From: Diplonema japonicum
Taxonomy: Eukaryota > Euglenozoa > Diplonemea > Diplonemida > Diplonemidae
DNA: 64,000 nucleotides
Assembly (NCBI GenBank): GCA_964019335.1
Contig: OZ025706.1
Location: forward strand, 372,001 to 436,000
Direction: 5' to 3'
The notes below the pieces were generated by a model. That model was not told the origin of the DNA. It was given only the letters and a program-made list of their open reading frames with translations, and searched no databases. Made by a program: the position numbers and the translations under genes. Position 1 is the first letter of the stretch; every line of letters begins with the position of its first letter. Below, piece after piece: positions 1 to 11,109 of this stretch.

Positions 1-70
1 CCTGTCCCTGCTTTATTCTTCGGATCAAATCTTTGTCATAGCCTCTTCCTGGGGAGGACACTCGCGCAGG

Positions 71-73
<3 letters not shown>
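1..73 (-). CDS. 5' end of a gene cut by the window edge
   Basis: An ATG at 73 (minus strand) opens 24 codons (MPARVSSPGRGYDKDLIRRI...) that run off the left edge without a stop. The start was chosen because the ATG directly follows a run of about 30 A on the coding strand, the same arrangement seen before many genes in this window. A possible trans-splice acceptor CAG (121-123), preceded by a pyrimidine-rich stretch further upstream, lies about 50 bases before it. The product cannot be identified from 24 residues. Alternative upstream reading of the poly(A) as poly-lysine has no ATG and is not favoured. Confidence 0.4.
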
Positions 74-104
<31 letters not shown>

Positions 105-550
105 TCGCGCTCCTGGTAGTCTGTTTGGGTTTTGAACCGTTAAACAGGGGAAAAAAAAGAGGAACTGGCCGTTGTTTGTACGTGCCGGGTAAAACCTGGA
201 GAAGTTTGTCAACCCGAAACACGTTGCCAACGTTCCCCTTTTGTTTAGACAAGTCAAAGACTCGTTCTTGCAAAAAAAAGAGCTGAACTCATAACTGAAT
301 TGTCAACTGAGAATAATAAATTCATTCATTTTCGTTGCTTATTTTTTTCTTCCCCCCCCCCCGGTCTCGACAGTCGAATTTCAATAAAGCAAAAAAAAAA
401 AAAAAAAAGAAGCAATCGCCTGACCTTTTTTTCTTCTTCTTCTTCTTCTTTCTTTTTTTTTTTGTGTTTTATTCCGATCATTTTTTTTTTAAACCCCCGA
501 AAAGTGAGATATAAAAAAAAAAGACTATTCAAACTGAAATACCACAGGGG

Positions 551-585
<35 letters not shown>

Positions 586-936
586 GATTTTTTTTTCGAT
601 TGCGAAAAGAAATGGCCATCAGGGCCACCCGATCCTCTACCGTGTATATATTCTGGTAGGTGAAAAAATAACATAAAAAAAATAAAAAAAAATAAAAAAA
701 TAAAAAAAAGAAATCGATATCACATGCAAACACAGTGTGAGAGCCGCAGACCCCAAGAAGAAGGAGAATGGTCAAACTAGGTACTTCAAAGTTCCGAGCG
801 TATCTCGCAAAAATGATAATAATCTTTCAATCCTTTTAGGGTGCCGCTAGCCCCGATACGAGCAGTGAGCCCTTCTATCAAAGCCGAAAGATCACAACGG
901 TTTTCGGGGGACACAAAAAAAAAAAAAAAAAGAAAA
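74..936. other. Intergenic, homopolymer-rich
   Basis: Contains the leader of the partial gene at the left edge and the 3' flank of the transporter at 937. It is dominated by A and T runs (for example 551-582 and 664-710) and a short C run near 351. Open frames here are only poly-K/poly-F low complexity. I see no gene. Confidence 0.6.
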
Positions 937-2280
937 TCAGCCAGCATTGGTTATAAGCACAGTATTAACATTAATATCGGAACACATCGTGCTGCTTTCT
1001 TGATCTTCTTCTTCTTCCCGCACGTGGGTTTGCGGGGTGTAACAACAAAAAGTGACACCACACACAGCAAGCAAACCTGCGAAAAGCAAATTATTGTAAA
1101 AACCCCCCTTTGCCGATCCGTACACAGTAGTGAGGAAGGTGGAGACAAAAACCAACACGAATCCTATCTGCGTGGCAAAGAGGAAGAGAAGCGACGACGA
1201 TATTGTTTCTGACAACGAAGGCGTTAATAATACACCAAGATCGAGAAAAAATGGTTGCGAAGTCCCCAACGCAAGCCCGAGCCCGGCACACGTAGCATAG
1301 CACCAACCTACTGGAAACTCATACCATAGAGCAAATGCCAACACACACAACAAACTCGCTGCTAGTAACAAGCATACCGCAATAACTTGCTTGTGATGCG
1401 CACGCCCGAATTTGTCCAAAGAGAGCCCCCCGAGGTACATTCCAGGGATGCCTATCGTCAGCAAGATCACACCGCTTACAGCGATTTCCGTTGAAGAAAA
1501 TCCAGATACCATACTGGAGTCGAGTAACAGCCCGATCGACCAGTAGATAGCGGTGTTCACACCAAAAACGAAGAGGAAGAACGAGAAATTGTATGTCATC
1601 GTCTGCTTCCCCGCTTTGAAAACATCCTTTGCAATGCCCCACATGGTGATCTCGGGGGGGAGATCAGACTGTGGTGTTTCACCAGATTGAAAAAATAAAT
1701 ATATTGCCACAGTTGTCAACGAGATTATGGCTGTTGTTGTTATGTTAATTTTGAGCATCATTTCGTCAAAGTTCGATCCAGAAACGAGAAATCTTGACGT
1801 GAAATATCCTATTGCCATTCCCAACTGGTTTACAAGCCCTGCAATGGCCGTTGCCACGCCTCTGTCCGACGGTGGGAACCAACTTGCTGCCAACATAGTT
1901 GGGACTGTTAAGAAGTATGCTTGTGAAGCTGCAGATGATAGGTTGCTTAGGACCAATAGAGAGAAGCCGAAGTGGGAGTTTCCTACCAGTGTCGAGGGGA
2001 TCCTGATTGCCGACCCCAAGCTGTTTAATAAGCCCGCCATGATAGTGGCCTTTCGCAAACCGTCTTCGCTGTTTAGGACGGTGAGGCCGGATAGTAGTGA
2101 ACCTAGGAAGGTCAGGTAGAACACTTGGCCTACACCGTTTACAAGGCCTGCACTTACGTCAAATCGATCTTCTACCAGATCTGAGATGGCGCCCACGGAC
2201 AGGAACATGACACCGTTGGTTATGCTTGGCACGCAGAATAGGGCGAGCATCGCCCATCTTTTCGGGTCCCGCCGTTCCAT
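937..2280 (-). CDS. MFS transporter, SLC49 (FLVCR)-like
   Basis: Single-exon gene of 447 residues with about 12 hydrophobic segments in two halves, separated by a hydrophilic loop near residues 200-225, as in the major facilitator superfamily. The segment after helix 4 (SDRGVATAIAGLVNQLGMAIG) resembles the SLC49 group (FLVCR and DIRC2 relatives), which move haem, choline or other solutes; substrate cannot be told from sequence. The C-terminus is an acidic cytosolic tail (VREEEEDQESS). The start ATG is 14 bases after a CAG (2293-2295) preceded by TTCTTTT, a good trans-splice acceptor, so the start is well supported. No introns. Family assignment to MFS is firm; the SLC49 subfamily is an inference. 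Confidence 0.8.
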   Translation of the reverse strand: MERRDPKRWAMLALFCVPSITNGVMFLSVGAISDLVEDRFDVSAGLVNGVGQVFYLTFLGSLLSGLTVLNSEDGLRKATIMAGLLNSLGSAIRIPSTLVGNSHFGFSLLVLSNLSSAASQAYFLTVPTMLAASWFPPSDRGVATAIAGLVNQLGMAIGYFTSRFLVSGSNFDEMMLKINITTTAIISLTTVAIYLFFQSGETPQSDLPPEITMWGIAKDVFKAGKQTMTYNFSFFLFVFGVNTAIYWSIGLLLDSSMVSGFSSTEIAVSGVILLTIGIPGMYLGGLSLDKFGRAHHKQVIAVCLLLAASLLCVLAFALWYEFPVGWCYATCAGLGLALGTSQPFFLDLGVLLTPSLSETISSSLLFLFATQIGFVLVFVSTFLTTVYGSAKGGFYNNLLFAGLLAVCGVTFCCYTPQTHVREEEEDQESSTMCSDINVNTVLITNAG

Positions 2281-2653
2281 ATTTTCCCGCCCCTGAAAAG
2301 AATTCGGTGGGGATAGAAAAAAAAAAGGAAAAAAAAAAAAGTGAGGAAAGAAAAAAAAAAATAAAAAGGGAAAAATATAAAAAATGAGAGAGAAAGGGGG
2401 TAAAAAAAAATAAAAAATAAGAAATAAAAAAGATCGTGGTAGGTGGGTGGGGGGGGGGGGGGGGGGAGATGGAATTATAAAAATAAAAGGAAGGGGGTGG
2501 AGGGGTGGGGGGGATGAGCCTGGGAGATAAAAAAAAGAAAAGGTAAAAAAAAAAAAGGAGGGATGGAACTTTTTTTTTGGGGGGGTACTTACTTATCTGC
2601 TTCTTTATTTTTTTCCTCCGTTTTTTTTTTTTTTTTTCTTTTTTTTTTTTTTT
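2281..2653. other. Intergenic, A- and G-rich
   Basis: Holds A-rich runs, a G tract at about 2448-2466 and T tracts next to 2640. It separates the transporter from the next gene upstream in transcription order. No coding potential seen. Confidence 0.6.
2293..2295 (-). promoter_or_regulatory. Putative spliced-leader acceptor of MFS gene
   Basis: CAG on the minus strand preceded by a short pyrimidine tract and followed after 12 bases by the ATG at 2280. No upstream exon is needed for the reading frame, so it is more likely a trans- than a cis-splice site. Confidence 0.4.
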
Positions 2654-3172
2654 TCACCAAGTAGGTGTTCCCTGTTCGTCAGGTCCTTTGCTCCAGAGGG
2701 ACGAAATGAGATCTTCCGGCTCGTGACCGGGGGCCTGAGTAGGCTCAGAAGGCAGTAAAGAAAGTACTGAACGGGCAAGGTGGGTAAGGGCAGAAAGTTG
2801 AGTAGCCCTGGTGGTTGCCTCCAGTTCACGGGCCATAATGAGAGATTGCACTGCCTCTTTGAGTGACGCTAGCTGGCGGTCGTGTTCCCTGTACTGGGCA
2901 AGAGCGGCGTGTTCAGCTTTCCTATAATATTGTGACCCCTTGCCTTCTAGGTGTGCGGCCACGGCAGGGTCGCTTTGCAGGGCGGTGACCGCTTCCCTGA
3001 TTTTCTTTATCTGCGCGGCAGCAGTCCCTTCACCCGGACCCCCGCCAGGTGTGAAGGGCTTGGCCCTTGTGTTAAGACCCCTCCCCGAGATCTTTAACTG
3101 CTTGTCCCGCTCATTGGGGTACTCACCCTTCGCAAGCAGCTCCATGAAACTCTTAACTTGCAGCACCGCACT

Positions 3173-3208
<36 letters not shown>

Positions 3209-3422
3209 GAAATACTTTTCCTGTGCTTCTTGATATTTTTTCGGTGGGACTGTTTTATTCTGCTCTAAAATCGATCCTTTTCTCACCTTTTTTTTTTTTT
3301 TTTTTTTTTTTCTTCTTTTCCCCCAAACCTTTTCATCCCCTCTAAACTGCACATCCAACAGCATCTTAGCAGACACCCCTCCATAGTCCATTTCAAAGAT
3401 CATGTCGTGTAGCAGCAATTTC

Positions 3423-3463
<41 letters not shown>

Positions 3464-4529
3464 CCCGCATACATTCTTGGGCAGCTTCTGTATCAACAAG
3501 TTCTATGAAAAAACAGAAAGGCCGGGGTTTCATGCTAGAGTGGGAGTGATCCAGCACATAGTACTTCATCTTGTCAGCTATGGCCAGTGCGGCATCAAGG
3601 TCCGCGAGGTTGCCCTGTTGGACCTGCAGGACTAGAAGCTGGGCCAGTGTGAGCGCAACTAGGTTACTCACGTGAAGGCCCTTGGCTTCGACCTTCATGT
3701 CCAAGTCGATTAGTTGAGGCTGTTGGTTTTGAAGAAAGAAAAAAAAAGGGGGGGTGGATACCAAGTCCGACTCTTCCCCTTCTTGTCTTTCTTTTCTTTT
3801 GCTGTTTAATTCGACACCTGCTTCGCCAAAGCCGAGCCGCTTTGCTAAGATGGTGGCAAACATCAGCCTGCTAACTGCGTCGCTCCGTTCAGTTGTTTCG
3901 GTAGGGAAAGCGTGGATGAACTGTGGGGGGGGGGGGAGAGAATGGTTTTTTTTTTTTTTTTTTTTTTTTATTTTCCCCGTACCAGCTGGCTTTGCCGTTT
4001 AGGGTAGGTTATTGCACCCCTCGCCTTCTTGACCTTAAGTTGTATCGGCTGTGCGTCGTTGTAGAAGGGGACTTTTAATGGCGATCGCTAGATTTTTTTT
4101 TTTTTTTTTTTTTTTTTTCCATACAGAAATATGATACAGGCATTTTGTGCAGCTTGCAAACACGCAATCATCTTGCGTGCATATTTTCCCTCCGTTTTCG
4201 TCCACTACCGCGTTGCAGTCGGCGCCGCTGCACTCTTTTGTCAGGTTCACATTTTTGGGGAAGTCTGACAGCGGGTGGCCCTTGCGGCACCTTGGGACCA
4301 ACACTTTCAGCAACACCGATGGGTCCTCCAGTTTGAATAGGACCTTCCCCGTGCTCACCGACCTGAAGGAGCTCGTCCTGCCCCCTTTGTAAATTTTCGC
4401 ATCCAAAAATCTCATTCTTGTAAACTCACCCGTAGGTCCCCAGTTGCTCTCTATTGTGCTCTTTATAGCACGGTCCGTCATCGTGACGGGGCAATTTTCA
4501 ACTATAAACGCCTGGTCGTTTCCGTCCAT
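2654..4529 (-). CDS. Unknown protein with RRM-like start and Cys-rich segment (7 exons)
   Basis: Exons (minus strand): 4125-4529, 3983-4087, 3762-3920, 3473-3719, 3329-3423, 3216-3286, 2654-3170. All splice junctions keep frame and give 532 residues. Introns are 37-62 nt, mostly GTAT or GTAC at the donor; four are largely poly(A) ending AAAG or ACAG. Residues 1-80 have a weak RRM-like pattern (AFIVENCPVT ... GKVLFKLEDP). Residues 80-135 contain CRKGHPL and several later Cys, reminiscent of degenerate zinc-binding modules common in Euglenozoa. Residues 400-490 are helical and charged, probably coiled coil. The ATG directly follows a run of A. I do not recognise the family. The exon chain is more certain than any function. 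Confidence 0.65.
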
Positions 4530-4581
4530 TTTTTTTTTTTTTTTTTTTTTTTTTGTAATAAAAAAAAAGAGTGTACTGAAC

Positions 4582-4613
<32 letters not shown>

Positions 4614-4782
4614 GGCAGTTTGACGCAAAAGAGTGAGACAAAAACAAAAATAAAAAAAAAAAAAAAAAAAAAAAAAAACTGAATGATGAAAGTTGGAAGT
4701 GTGGGAAAGGGGGAAAAACCTTTTCACCCCATTTCCCCATCTCCTTTCATTTTTTTTTCTCCCTGAAGCGGTACGTGACTGG

Positions 4783-4814
<32 letters not shown>

Positions 4815-5332
4815 ATAGGGTGAAAATTTCAAATTTCGCTGGGCTCCATTATTTTTCAGGTTGTAAAATCTGGACAACCCCCACCGTAAAAGCCTTTTCA
4901 AGTTATTTTTCAGACCCCCTCAAAAAATAAAAAAAATTCGGAAAACCCTCACCAAGTGGGAAGAAAGAGAAATAAAAAAAATGAATGAAGAAAGAAAGAA
5001 AGAAAAAAAGGTCTTATTCCCTCCCTCACTCTAATCCTGCACTCACCCCACCCCCCCTTTTTTTGCCCTTACAACGATACTAGAAATCAAACACCCTTAC
5101 CATCCCCCAAAGGACAGAAGTGGTAAATGTTCCTGGATCTTTACTAGATGGGAAACAAAAATAAAAGGAAGGGGAAATAAAGGTGCTAGAGCGAGGTTCT
5201 TACTGGCCTGGAGGAAATTAAGACAATTAAAAAAAAAAGAAAATCTACACCAAAAGAAATTAGCTATTTGTTCGTCATTGAACAACTAAGAGGAAAAAAA
5301 AATGGACAGAGACGGTAGGTCTGCGGGGGGAG

Positions 5333-5366
<34 letters not shown>

Positions 5367-6016
5367 CACTCTTCAGAAATTACTTCACGCTAAATCTCAT
5401 TACTTCACGGTGAAATAATGGCCTGTTTTCCGTGAAGTAATAGGGGGTTTCCGTTAAATAATATGCCTCGGTAGGCCAATTTTTGCCTCGGTTCGGTTCC
5501 CAGTGGGGCTACTTTTTCCTCTCAGTTTGCTATTTCCCCCCAGGTTCAGCTCAATTGGCCAACTTTTGCCTCGGCTCAGTTCCAAGTTGGACTACTTTTT
5601 CCTCCCAATTTGCCCACTTTTGGCTAGGCCTTGTTCCCTGTTTCTGTGGGTAACTCTTCTGTGGGTAAGGGTAACTTAGTCAGCTTACCCAAGCACCCCA
5701 AAAGACTTCAAAATACCGAAGCAGCAGAAAAAAAGGAGCCAGCGGCCGCGCTAGGTATGGGAAGGCCTGATTAGAGATGGTGACAGTGGCAATGCCAGCG
5801 ACAGCGGCAGCTCTTAGTCAACAAAAGGAGGAAAAACAACTTGTATTGTAACCTTTGTAACTCCTCTCTTGTTGTACCCCTTGTCACCCTGTTGTACCCC
5901 TCGTGGTGAAGTAATTTCAGAGTGTCATGAAATAAAACCACTTACCTACCGCCAAGTAATGCTTTACCGACCTCGAGGTAACGGTAAAGTCATTACTTGT
6001 TGGCAGTAAATAGCTA
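5367..6016. repeat. Dispersed repeat B, copy 1 (about 650 bp)
   Basis: Same-orientation match to 29791-30332, with long near-identical blocks interrupted by indels. Both copies contain repeated TTACTTCACG-like words near the left end, a middle with several CCAACTTTTGCC-like words, and a common right end (AAGTCATTACTTGTTGG). No open frame is conserved, so it looks like a non-autonomous interspersed element. Ends are approximate. Confidence 0.7.
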
Positions 6017-6410
6017 TTTTTTTTTTTTCTTCCTTTCCCCCTCTTGTGTAGGCCACAATGAGCACAGAAGGGGAATTAAAAAAAAGGGGGGGGAGGGGAG
6101 AGAGAGGAACGGTAAATTATACTTTTGACAGAATTTTTATAAAAAGGAAAAAAGTTGATTTTTTTTTTTTATAAATTTGTTCTTCCTCTTCTTCTTCTTT
6201 TTCATTTTTTTTTTAATGTAATTTCCACCACAAAAATCAGTGTTTTTGGTGGGAATAAGAAAAGAAAATAAACACGAAAACAAAACAAAGGGGATAAAAA
6301 AAAAAAAGAAATGCTTTAAAGGAATTCTCCCACATCACATCACATCACACACACGCCCCCCTTACTACAAAATTATTTTCATCTGCTGTAATCTCTTAGC
6401 TTTTCCTGGA

Positions 6411-6467
6411 CACGAGCGGAATTTTACCTAATAAAATAGCTCATTACGCTGCCATCAACTAGTTTTT
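6411..6467. repeat. 57-base segment shared with transposon remnant
   Basis: Nearly identical to 36683-36740 (one A-run length difference). The second copy lies just before a hAT transposase-like exon, so this may be a fragment of the same element family. Confidence 0.6.
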
Positions 6468-6848
6468 AGTCTCGACAATAATATTGTTAAAACAAAAAGA
6501 AAGACTCAATTCCTTCCCAGAGACGAATCCTATTTTGTTATTGTATTTCCTGGCTTCTTGGATTCGAGGCAACTAAGGCAGAAACCTTCCACAAAATTAA
6601 GAGATTTTACAGCATTCCCTTTTTCTTTTTTTTCTTTTTGTTTCTCCCTTCCTCTTTCCTCCTTTTTTTCCCCCCCTTTCGAACACCACGCGCTTATACT
6701 TCTGTGAACAAAAAAAAAATCACAGTAAACAACAAAAACTAAAAAAAGGAATTGAAGGAGGTGAGGCAAAAGAGAATACAACTATAAAAAAAAAAAAAAA
6801 AAACCAACTATCTTTTTTTTTGGCGCTTTGTGTATTAGCAGAATTTCT

Positions 6849-6906
<58 letters not shown>

Positions 6907-7096
6907 GTGTAGCTTACGGGGGTAGAGAGAGAGAAAAAAAAAAAGAAAGAGCTGTGGGGAGACGAAAAAAAAAAAAAAAAGAAGGCGCTCCGGCGAGAAG
7001 GCTCCACTTTAAGGAAAAAACAAAAAAACAAAAAAAAAAAAAACAAAGAGAGAGAGGGAACATTTTTTTTTCTTTTTTTTTTTTTCTTCTTCCTCC

Positions 7097-7936
7097 TTAC
7101 ACCACCAAAACTTTTTCAGAATCCTTCTCCACAAGCATACTTTCCATTCTATAATACAAAGGCTTCAACTGCTCATAGAGGATGAACTGGATGGTGCAAT
7201 GCGGCCCCTTGCGCATCCAGTTGGGGAAGGACCCCTTATACAAGGCAAGGATCCCCTCGTTACGGTACGTGGTGAACAGGACAGAGAGGAGAGATGTGGG
7301 TGTGGATGTGGACATCAACCGTGTTTTTGCAACGTCAAAGGGGTTGCTCGCGGAGACGCAAACGGCGGATGCGCACAAACTGGCTGTGAAGTGAAGTGTG
7401 ACGACAGGTAGGGAAGCAAAGTAAGGCGCAAGTAATTGTTTCGCCTGTTCGTATGTTGCCAGCTCTGCTGCGTTGACAACGAACGCCCTCTGCATCGCAG
7501 GAGCAACACCAGCAGCACATCCTTTAAACCCTTCATTCTTCACAAGGTCTTTCAGACCCGACAAAACATTTGTGTAGCCAAACTTCCCGCTTTGCATACG
7601 AACTTTGATGACGTCAAGCGGATTTACCATAGCTACGGAGATAGCACCCATACTGCCCCCTACCATTAGCTTTTGCATGTATGTGTCCCTCTTGAACCCT
7701 GTACCGTTGTAGAGACCAAAGCAAAGGCCTGAGTATGTGCCCTGTCGCCCGACTGCCGCCCCGCACCCTCGGAACAAAGCCTTCCAACCCTCCTTTTTCA
7801 CGATCTCCATGAAGGTGGGTACCGCCCTCCCGAAGCCTTGCTGCTTCAATTGAAGTCTCACCTTCGTCGTGTCGATGGGCATGGTGCACACCTCGGCCAC
7901 GGAGGCTCCTATCGCTGCCGTTACCGCGTGATCCAT
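7097..7936 (-). CDS. Mitochondrial carrier (SLC25), UCP/dicarboxylate-carrier-like
   Basis: Intronless, 279 residues, the usual length of the family. The three repeats are visible by their signature loops PIDTTK, PLDVIK and PFDVAK, each followed by a conserved Arg/Met or Arg/Leu, and by matching G-rich even-numbered loops (FRGCGA, YKGSFP). It should be an inner-membrane antiporter. The third repeat end (WMRKGPHCTIQFILYEQLK) and the second-repeat context are closest to the uncoupling protein/dicarboxylate carrier group; the exact substrate is not deducible. The ATG at 7936 directly follows about 25 A; in-frame codons further upstream are poly-lysine from that leader and from another A run, so they are excluded. 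Confidence 0.88.
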   Translation of the reverse strand: MDHAVTAAIGASVAEVCTMPIDTTKVRLQLKQQGFGRAVPTFMEIVKKEGWKALFRGCGAAVGRQGTYSGLCFGLYNGTGFKRDTYMQKLMVGGSMGAISVAMVNPLDVIKVRMQSGKFGYTNVLSGLKDLVKNEGFKGCAAGVAPAMQRAFVVNAAELATYEQAKQLLAPYFASLPVVTLHFTASLCASAVCVSASNPFDVAKTRLMSTSTPTSLLSVLFTTYRNEGILALYKGSFPNWMRKGPHCTIQFILYEQLKPLYYRMESMLVEKDSEKVLVV

Positions 7937-8210
7937 TTTTTTTTTTTTTTTTTTTTTTTTGTTGTGTGGTGTGATGTCCTTTTTTTTTTTTTTTTTTTTT
8001 TTTTTTTCAAATGTTGCTGGTGAAACACGCAAACAGGGGAAGTGAGGGGTGCTCCCCTCGTTGAAAATCGTGTCTTGCTGCCAGAAGAAGAAAAAAAGGG
8101 ATTTAAAAAAAAAAATAATAATAAGAGGGGATGGGGGATGGTGTGGTAGGGGGAGAAAAAAAAAAGGGGGGCGGGGAAGGTAATTGGAAGGAGGAGTAAT
8201 ACTACTAGGG

Positions 8211-8245
<35 letters not shown>

Positions 8246-9055
8246 TGTCGGTGAAAAAATTCAAGGTCTATGTGAAGGGATAAAAAGGGGGAAAAAAAAA
8301 GGAGGGGGGAGGGAGGTGAAGAGGGAGGGAAAGAAGAAGAAAAACACGTGGAATATGGAACATAAAGGAAGGGAAAGAGGGAGGAAGAAGCAAGAGGCAG
8401 CGAGGAAGAAGAAGAAGAAGAAAACGCAAATTTTCTAACATTATATCCTCTCTATCTTTCAAACTTAATTCATCAAAATAGGAATGATTATCCATTGACA
8501 AAATATAGGGATTTATTGACTATTATTATTTTTACCCCCCTTCTTTTCTTCTTCTCCTTCTTTTTCGTTCCCCTCTCTGTCCTTTTCTCCTCTCTATCTC
8601 TTCCTTTTTTTTTTCCCTTCTTCTTTTCCTCTCTTCGGGGAAGGGAAACGGGGGGAAGGGGAAAAAAAAAAAAAAAAAAACAACGCCGGTTGGATAGTAA
8701 AGGTTTTTTTTTTTTTTTTTTTTTTCTTTTTTTTTTTTCCTCCACCTCCCACTAACAACCATTAATTAAACCCCTCTCTAATTTACTTTCTTCGTTGTCG
8801 TCTGGTCAAAGAAAATACAAGGGAGGTGCTCTACTCAGTAGTTCCCTTGAATTATTTTCTCCCCCCTTTTACTGAAGTATAACATGAGAGAGCGTAAAAT
8901 AACTACTCGTTTTTGCCCAAATGAAAAATTTAAAATGTCAATCGTTACTGGCACGGATAGGAAAACCCCGACGGCCAGAGACATTTTTTTTTTTTGTTTG
9001 TTTTTGTTTTGTTTTCCAAGAGACATGTGAAGTAACATTACTCGTTGTGAATAAA

Positions 9056-9086
<31 letters not shown>

Positions 9087-10034
9087 CTGGGTTCGGAGGG
9101 GGGAAAGGACCTCCCTTCTTCTCTTTAAGGAGCAGGAAGAAGGGAAGGGGGAAAAGGAGGGGGAAAGGGGGTTATAAAACATCAAACACACGGCAAAAAA
9201 AAGGGGGGGAAAGAATGGGGGGGGGGGGGGGGGGGAGACAAGCGGAAATCAACAACTTTTTTTCTTCTTTTGTGTGTGCGTCACCTCTTTTTTTTCTTTT
9301 TTTTTTTTTCCTCCTCTTCGCCTCTGCCTTCTTGTATTAAAGTGGGGTGACAGTGTTACCCAGTTATTTAAAGCTCTAGGGGCAAAATGAGCAGGCACCC
9401 ATATCTCTTCATTTTCACAAACAAAAAAAAGGGGGAGAAAGCTAGCCCTACTTTCAAAAAAAAATAAAAGATGTATGGGCTGCCAATTCTTTTTTTCTCT
9501 TTTTATTGTTTTTTTTTTTTCCCGTAAGAGATATTTGTGCAGTCCTGATAAGGCGCACTTTTTTTCTTTCTTTTTTTTTTTTGAAACATATTAGGATGGC
9601 GGTAGAAGGGATGAATACAGGAGAAGATAAAAAAAAATAAGGGCGCTTGAGATTAAGTTTAGAAAAAGAGAAAAGAAGGAGAAGAAGAAGAGGACAGACC
9701 ATACTCTTTCCCCCCCCTTTTCCCTGAGATGAAACAAATTCATCATTTTATAAACCAACCCCCCCCCCTTTTTTGTTCTCTTCTTCCTGTTTCACCCAAA
9801 GGTTTCTTGTGATCGCAAAAAAAAAAAAAAAAAAAGGAAAACACACAACGGCGGAGGGGGAAAAAAGAAATATCTTTCGAATTTTTTTTTATCCTCCTTT
9901 TTTCTTTGGCTTTGTTCTCGTCTAAAAAAATCTACCCCCACTTTTTTTTTTCCCTGTTCATTTTTTTTTCATGTGTGTGAGGGGGGGGGGGGGGGGGACA
10001 TTAAAAAAAAACTTTCCCAAAAAAAAAAAATCTT
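7937..10034. other. 2 kb intergenic region of simple sequence
   Basis: Composed of A/T runs, purine-rich GGGAAA stretches, pyrimidine-rich stretches and G tracts (about 9218-9235 and 9980-9998). Open frames are repetitive K/E/R/F only. It covers the 3' flank of the GYF-like gene and the leader of the carrier. No gene or RNA recognised. Confidence 0.6.
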
Positions 10035-10974
10035 TTACCCATATCCCATCCCTCGTTCAACAGCATTGAGCCTGTTCTGTGGGAGCACGCTGTAAAGGTT
10101 TTTTTTTTTAAAAAAAACTTTAAAAAAAAAAAAAGAAATACTTATAGCTCAGCATCGAATTCATGGACATATCCTTCGTCCGTCTCTTCGGCCTTTTGGG
10201 GAGGTAAGCCGGCTTCCCAACATTCTGAGGGCTGTGAGAGTGTGGATGGGCGTGTAAGCTGTGACCCACGGCCGGGAAGGGCCAGCGAACCGATACGTAA
10301 GCTTCGTAAAACGAAAGCACCACGGGAGAGTACCCCACCTCATTGTGGAGGAAGAAGTAAACATCTTCAGGTGTATGGCACGATGCCAGCGAAGAGGCAA
10401 AAACCGATGGAGGAAAGGGCAATGGGTAAGGTAGATGCTTAGACAGCTCGTAGGACTCCGACTCCGCCCATTGGTACGCCGCCTCGTCAAACTCATATTG
10501 AGTAGGCTGAGGTGGTGGCGGTGCTACGCTCCCTGTTGCAGGTGCGGCTGTAGCGGGTACCCAGGGGATGGCATTGGGGTTGATACCGGCTTTAGCTTCC
10601 GGTTTTGCAGGTTTTTTAGCATCGGCATAAGTAGTTAGAACCTCAAGCTTCTCGCAACGTACTATAGTAGAAGCATCTAGGAGCCCTGACACGACCCACT
10701 CCTCTATTTCTTCCCATGAGTATTCACCGCACCAATCGCAACTGCTTCCCGGTTTTAAGTATTCCCACATTGCTGCGGAGGCCTCAGGTGCCGAGCTGCT
10801 TCCTTCGTCTTCGTTTGTCCCGTCGTCGTCACCCCAGACAACGCCCCAAATAGCGTCTAGGATGGACACCCCACCGCTTTTTTCTTCGAAACCGTGCTCT
10901 GACCCTGTTTCGCGGGCTTGGTTTTGACGGACTTCCTCCTCCCATCCGACTGGCAACATTCCAAAAGTGGGCAT
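10035..10974 (-). CDS. GYF-domain-like protein (2 exons)
   Basis: Exons 10142-10974 and 10035-10089, joined across a 52-nt intron (GTATTTC ... CTTTACAG); 295 residues. Without splicing the frame would end in an artificial poly-Phe tail. Residues about 75-120 (MWEYLKPGSSCDWCGEYSWE ... VVSGLLDASTIVRC) follow the GYF pattern: an aromatic W-Y pair, GxYSWEEIEEW in place of GPFxxxxMxxW, and a terminal VRC strand. GYF domains bind proline-rich peptides in splicing or translation-repression complexes. A Pro/Ala linker (VAPPPPQPTQ) and a basic patch (KRPKRRTK) follow. Start: ATG after purine-rich AAAGAAGAA. The GYF call is moderate because the classical GPF is changed. Confidence 0.6.
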
Positions 10975-11109
10975 TTCTTCTTTTTTTTTTTTTTTTTTTT
11001 TTTTTTCCAAAAAAAAAAAAAGTATGTGTAGGACTTTTTTTTTTTTTTTTTTTTTTTTTCCCAGGGAGAAAAAAAAAAAAAAGAAAAAAAAAAAAAAAAA
11101 AATTCGGGT

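Larger units (their letters stand above)
4530..7096. other. Repeat-rich intergenic region
   Basis: A 2.5 kb gap with many A/T runs, including an A run of more than 50 at 6851-6904. It contains a dispersed repeat (5367-6016) shared with 29791-30332 and a 57-base segment (6411-6467) shared with the transposon region at 36683-36740. Short open frames here have no protein-like composition. No gene seen. Confidence 0.6.

Noticed and set aside
300-659. Long plus-strand open frame
   Set aside because: Consists of poly-Lys, poly-Phe and poly-Ser from homopolymers; opposite to all genes and without domain character.
2654-3499. 281-codon protein with three poly-Lys stretches
   Set aside because: The poly-Lys stretches are introns with GTAT/GTTT donors and AAAG/ACAG acceptors; removing them keeps frame and links to upstream exons.
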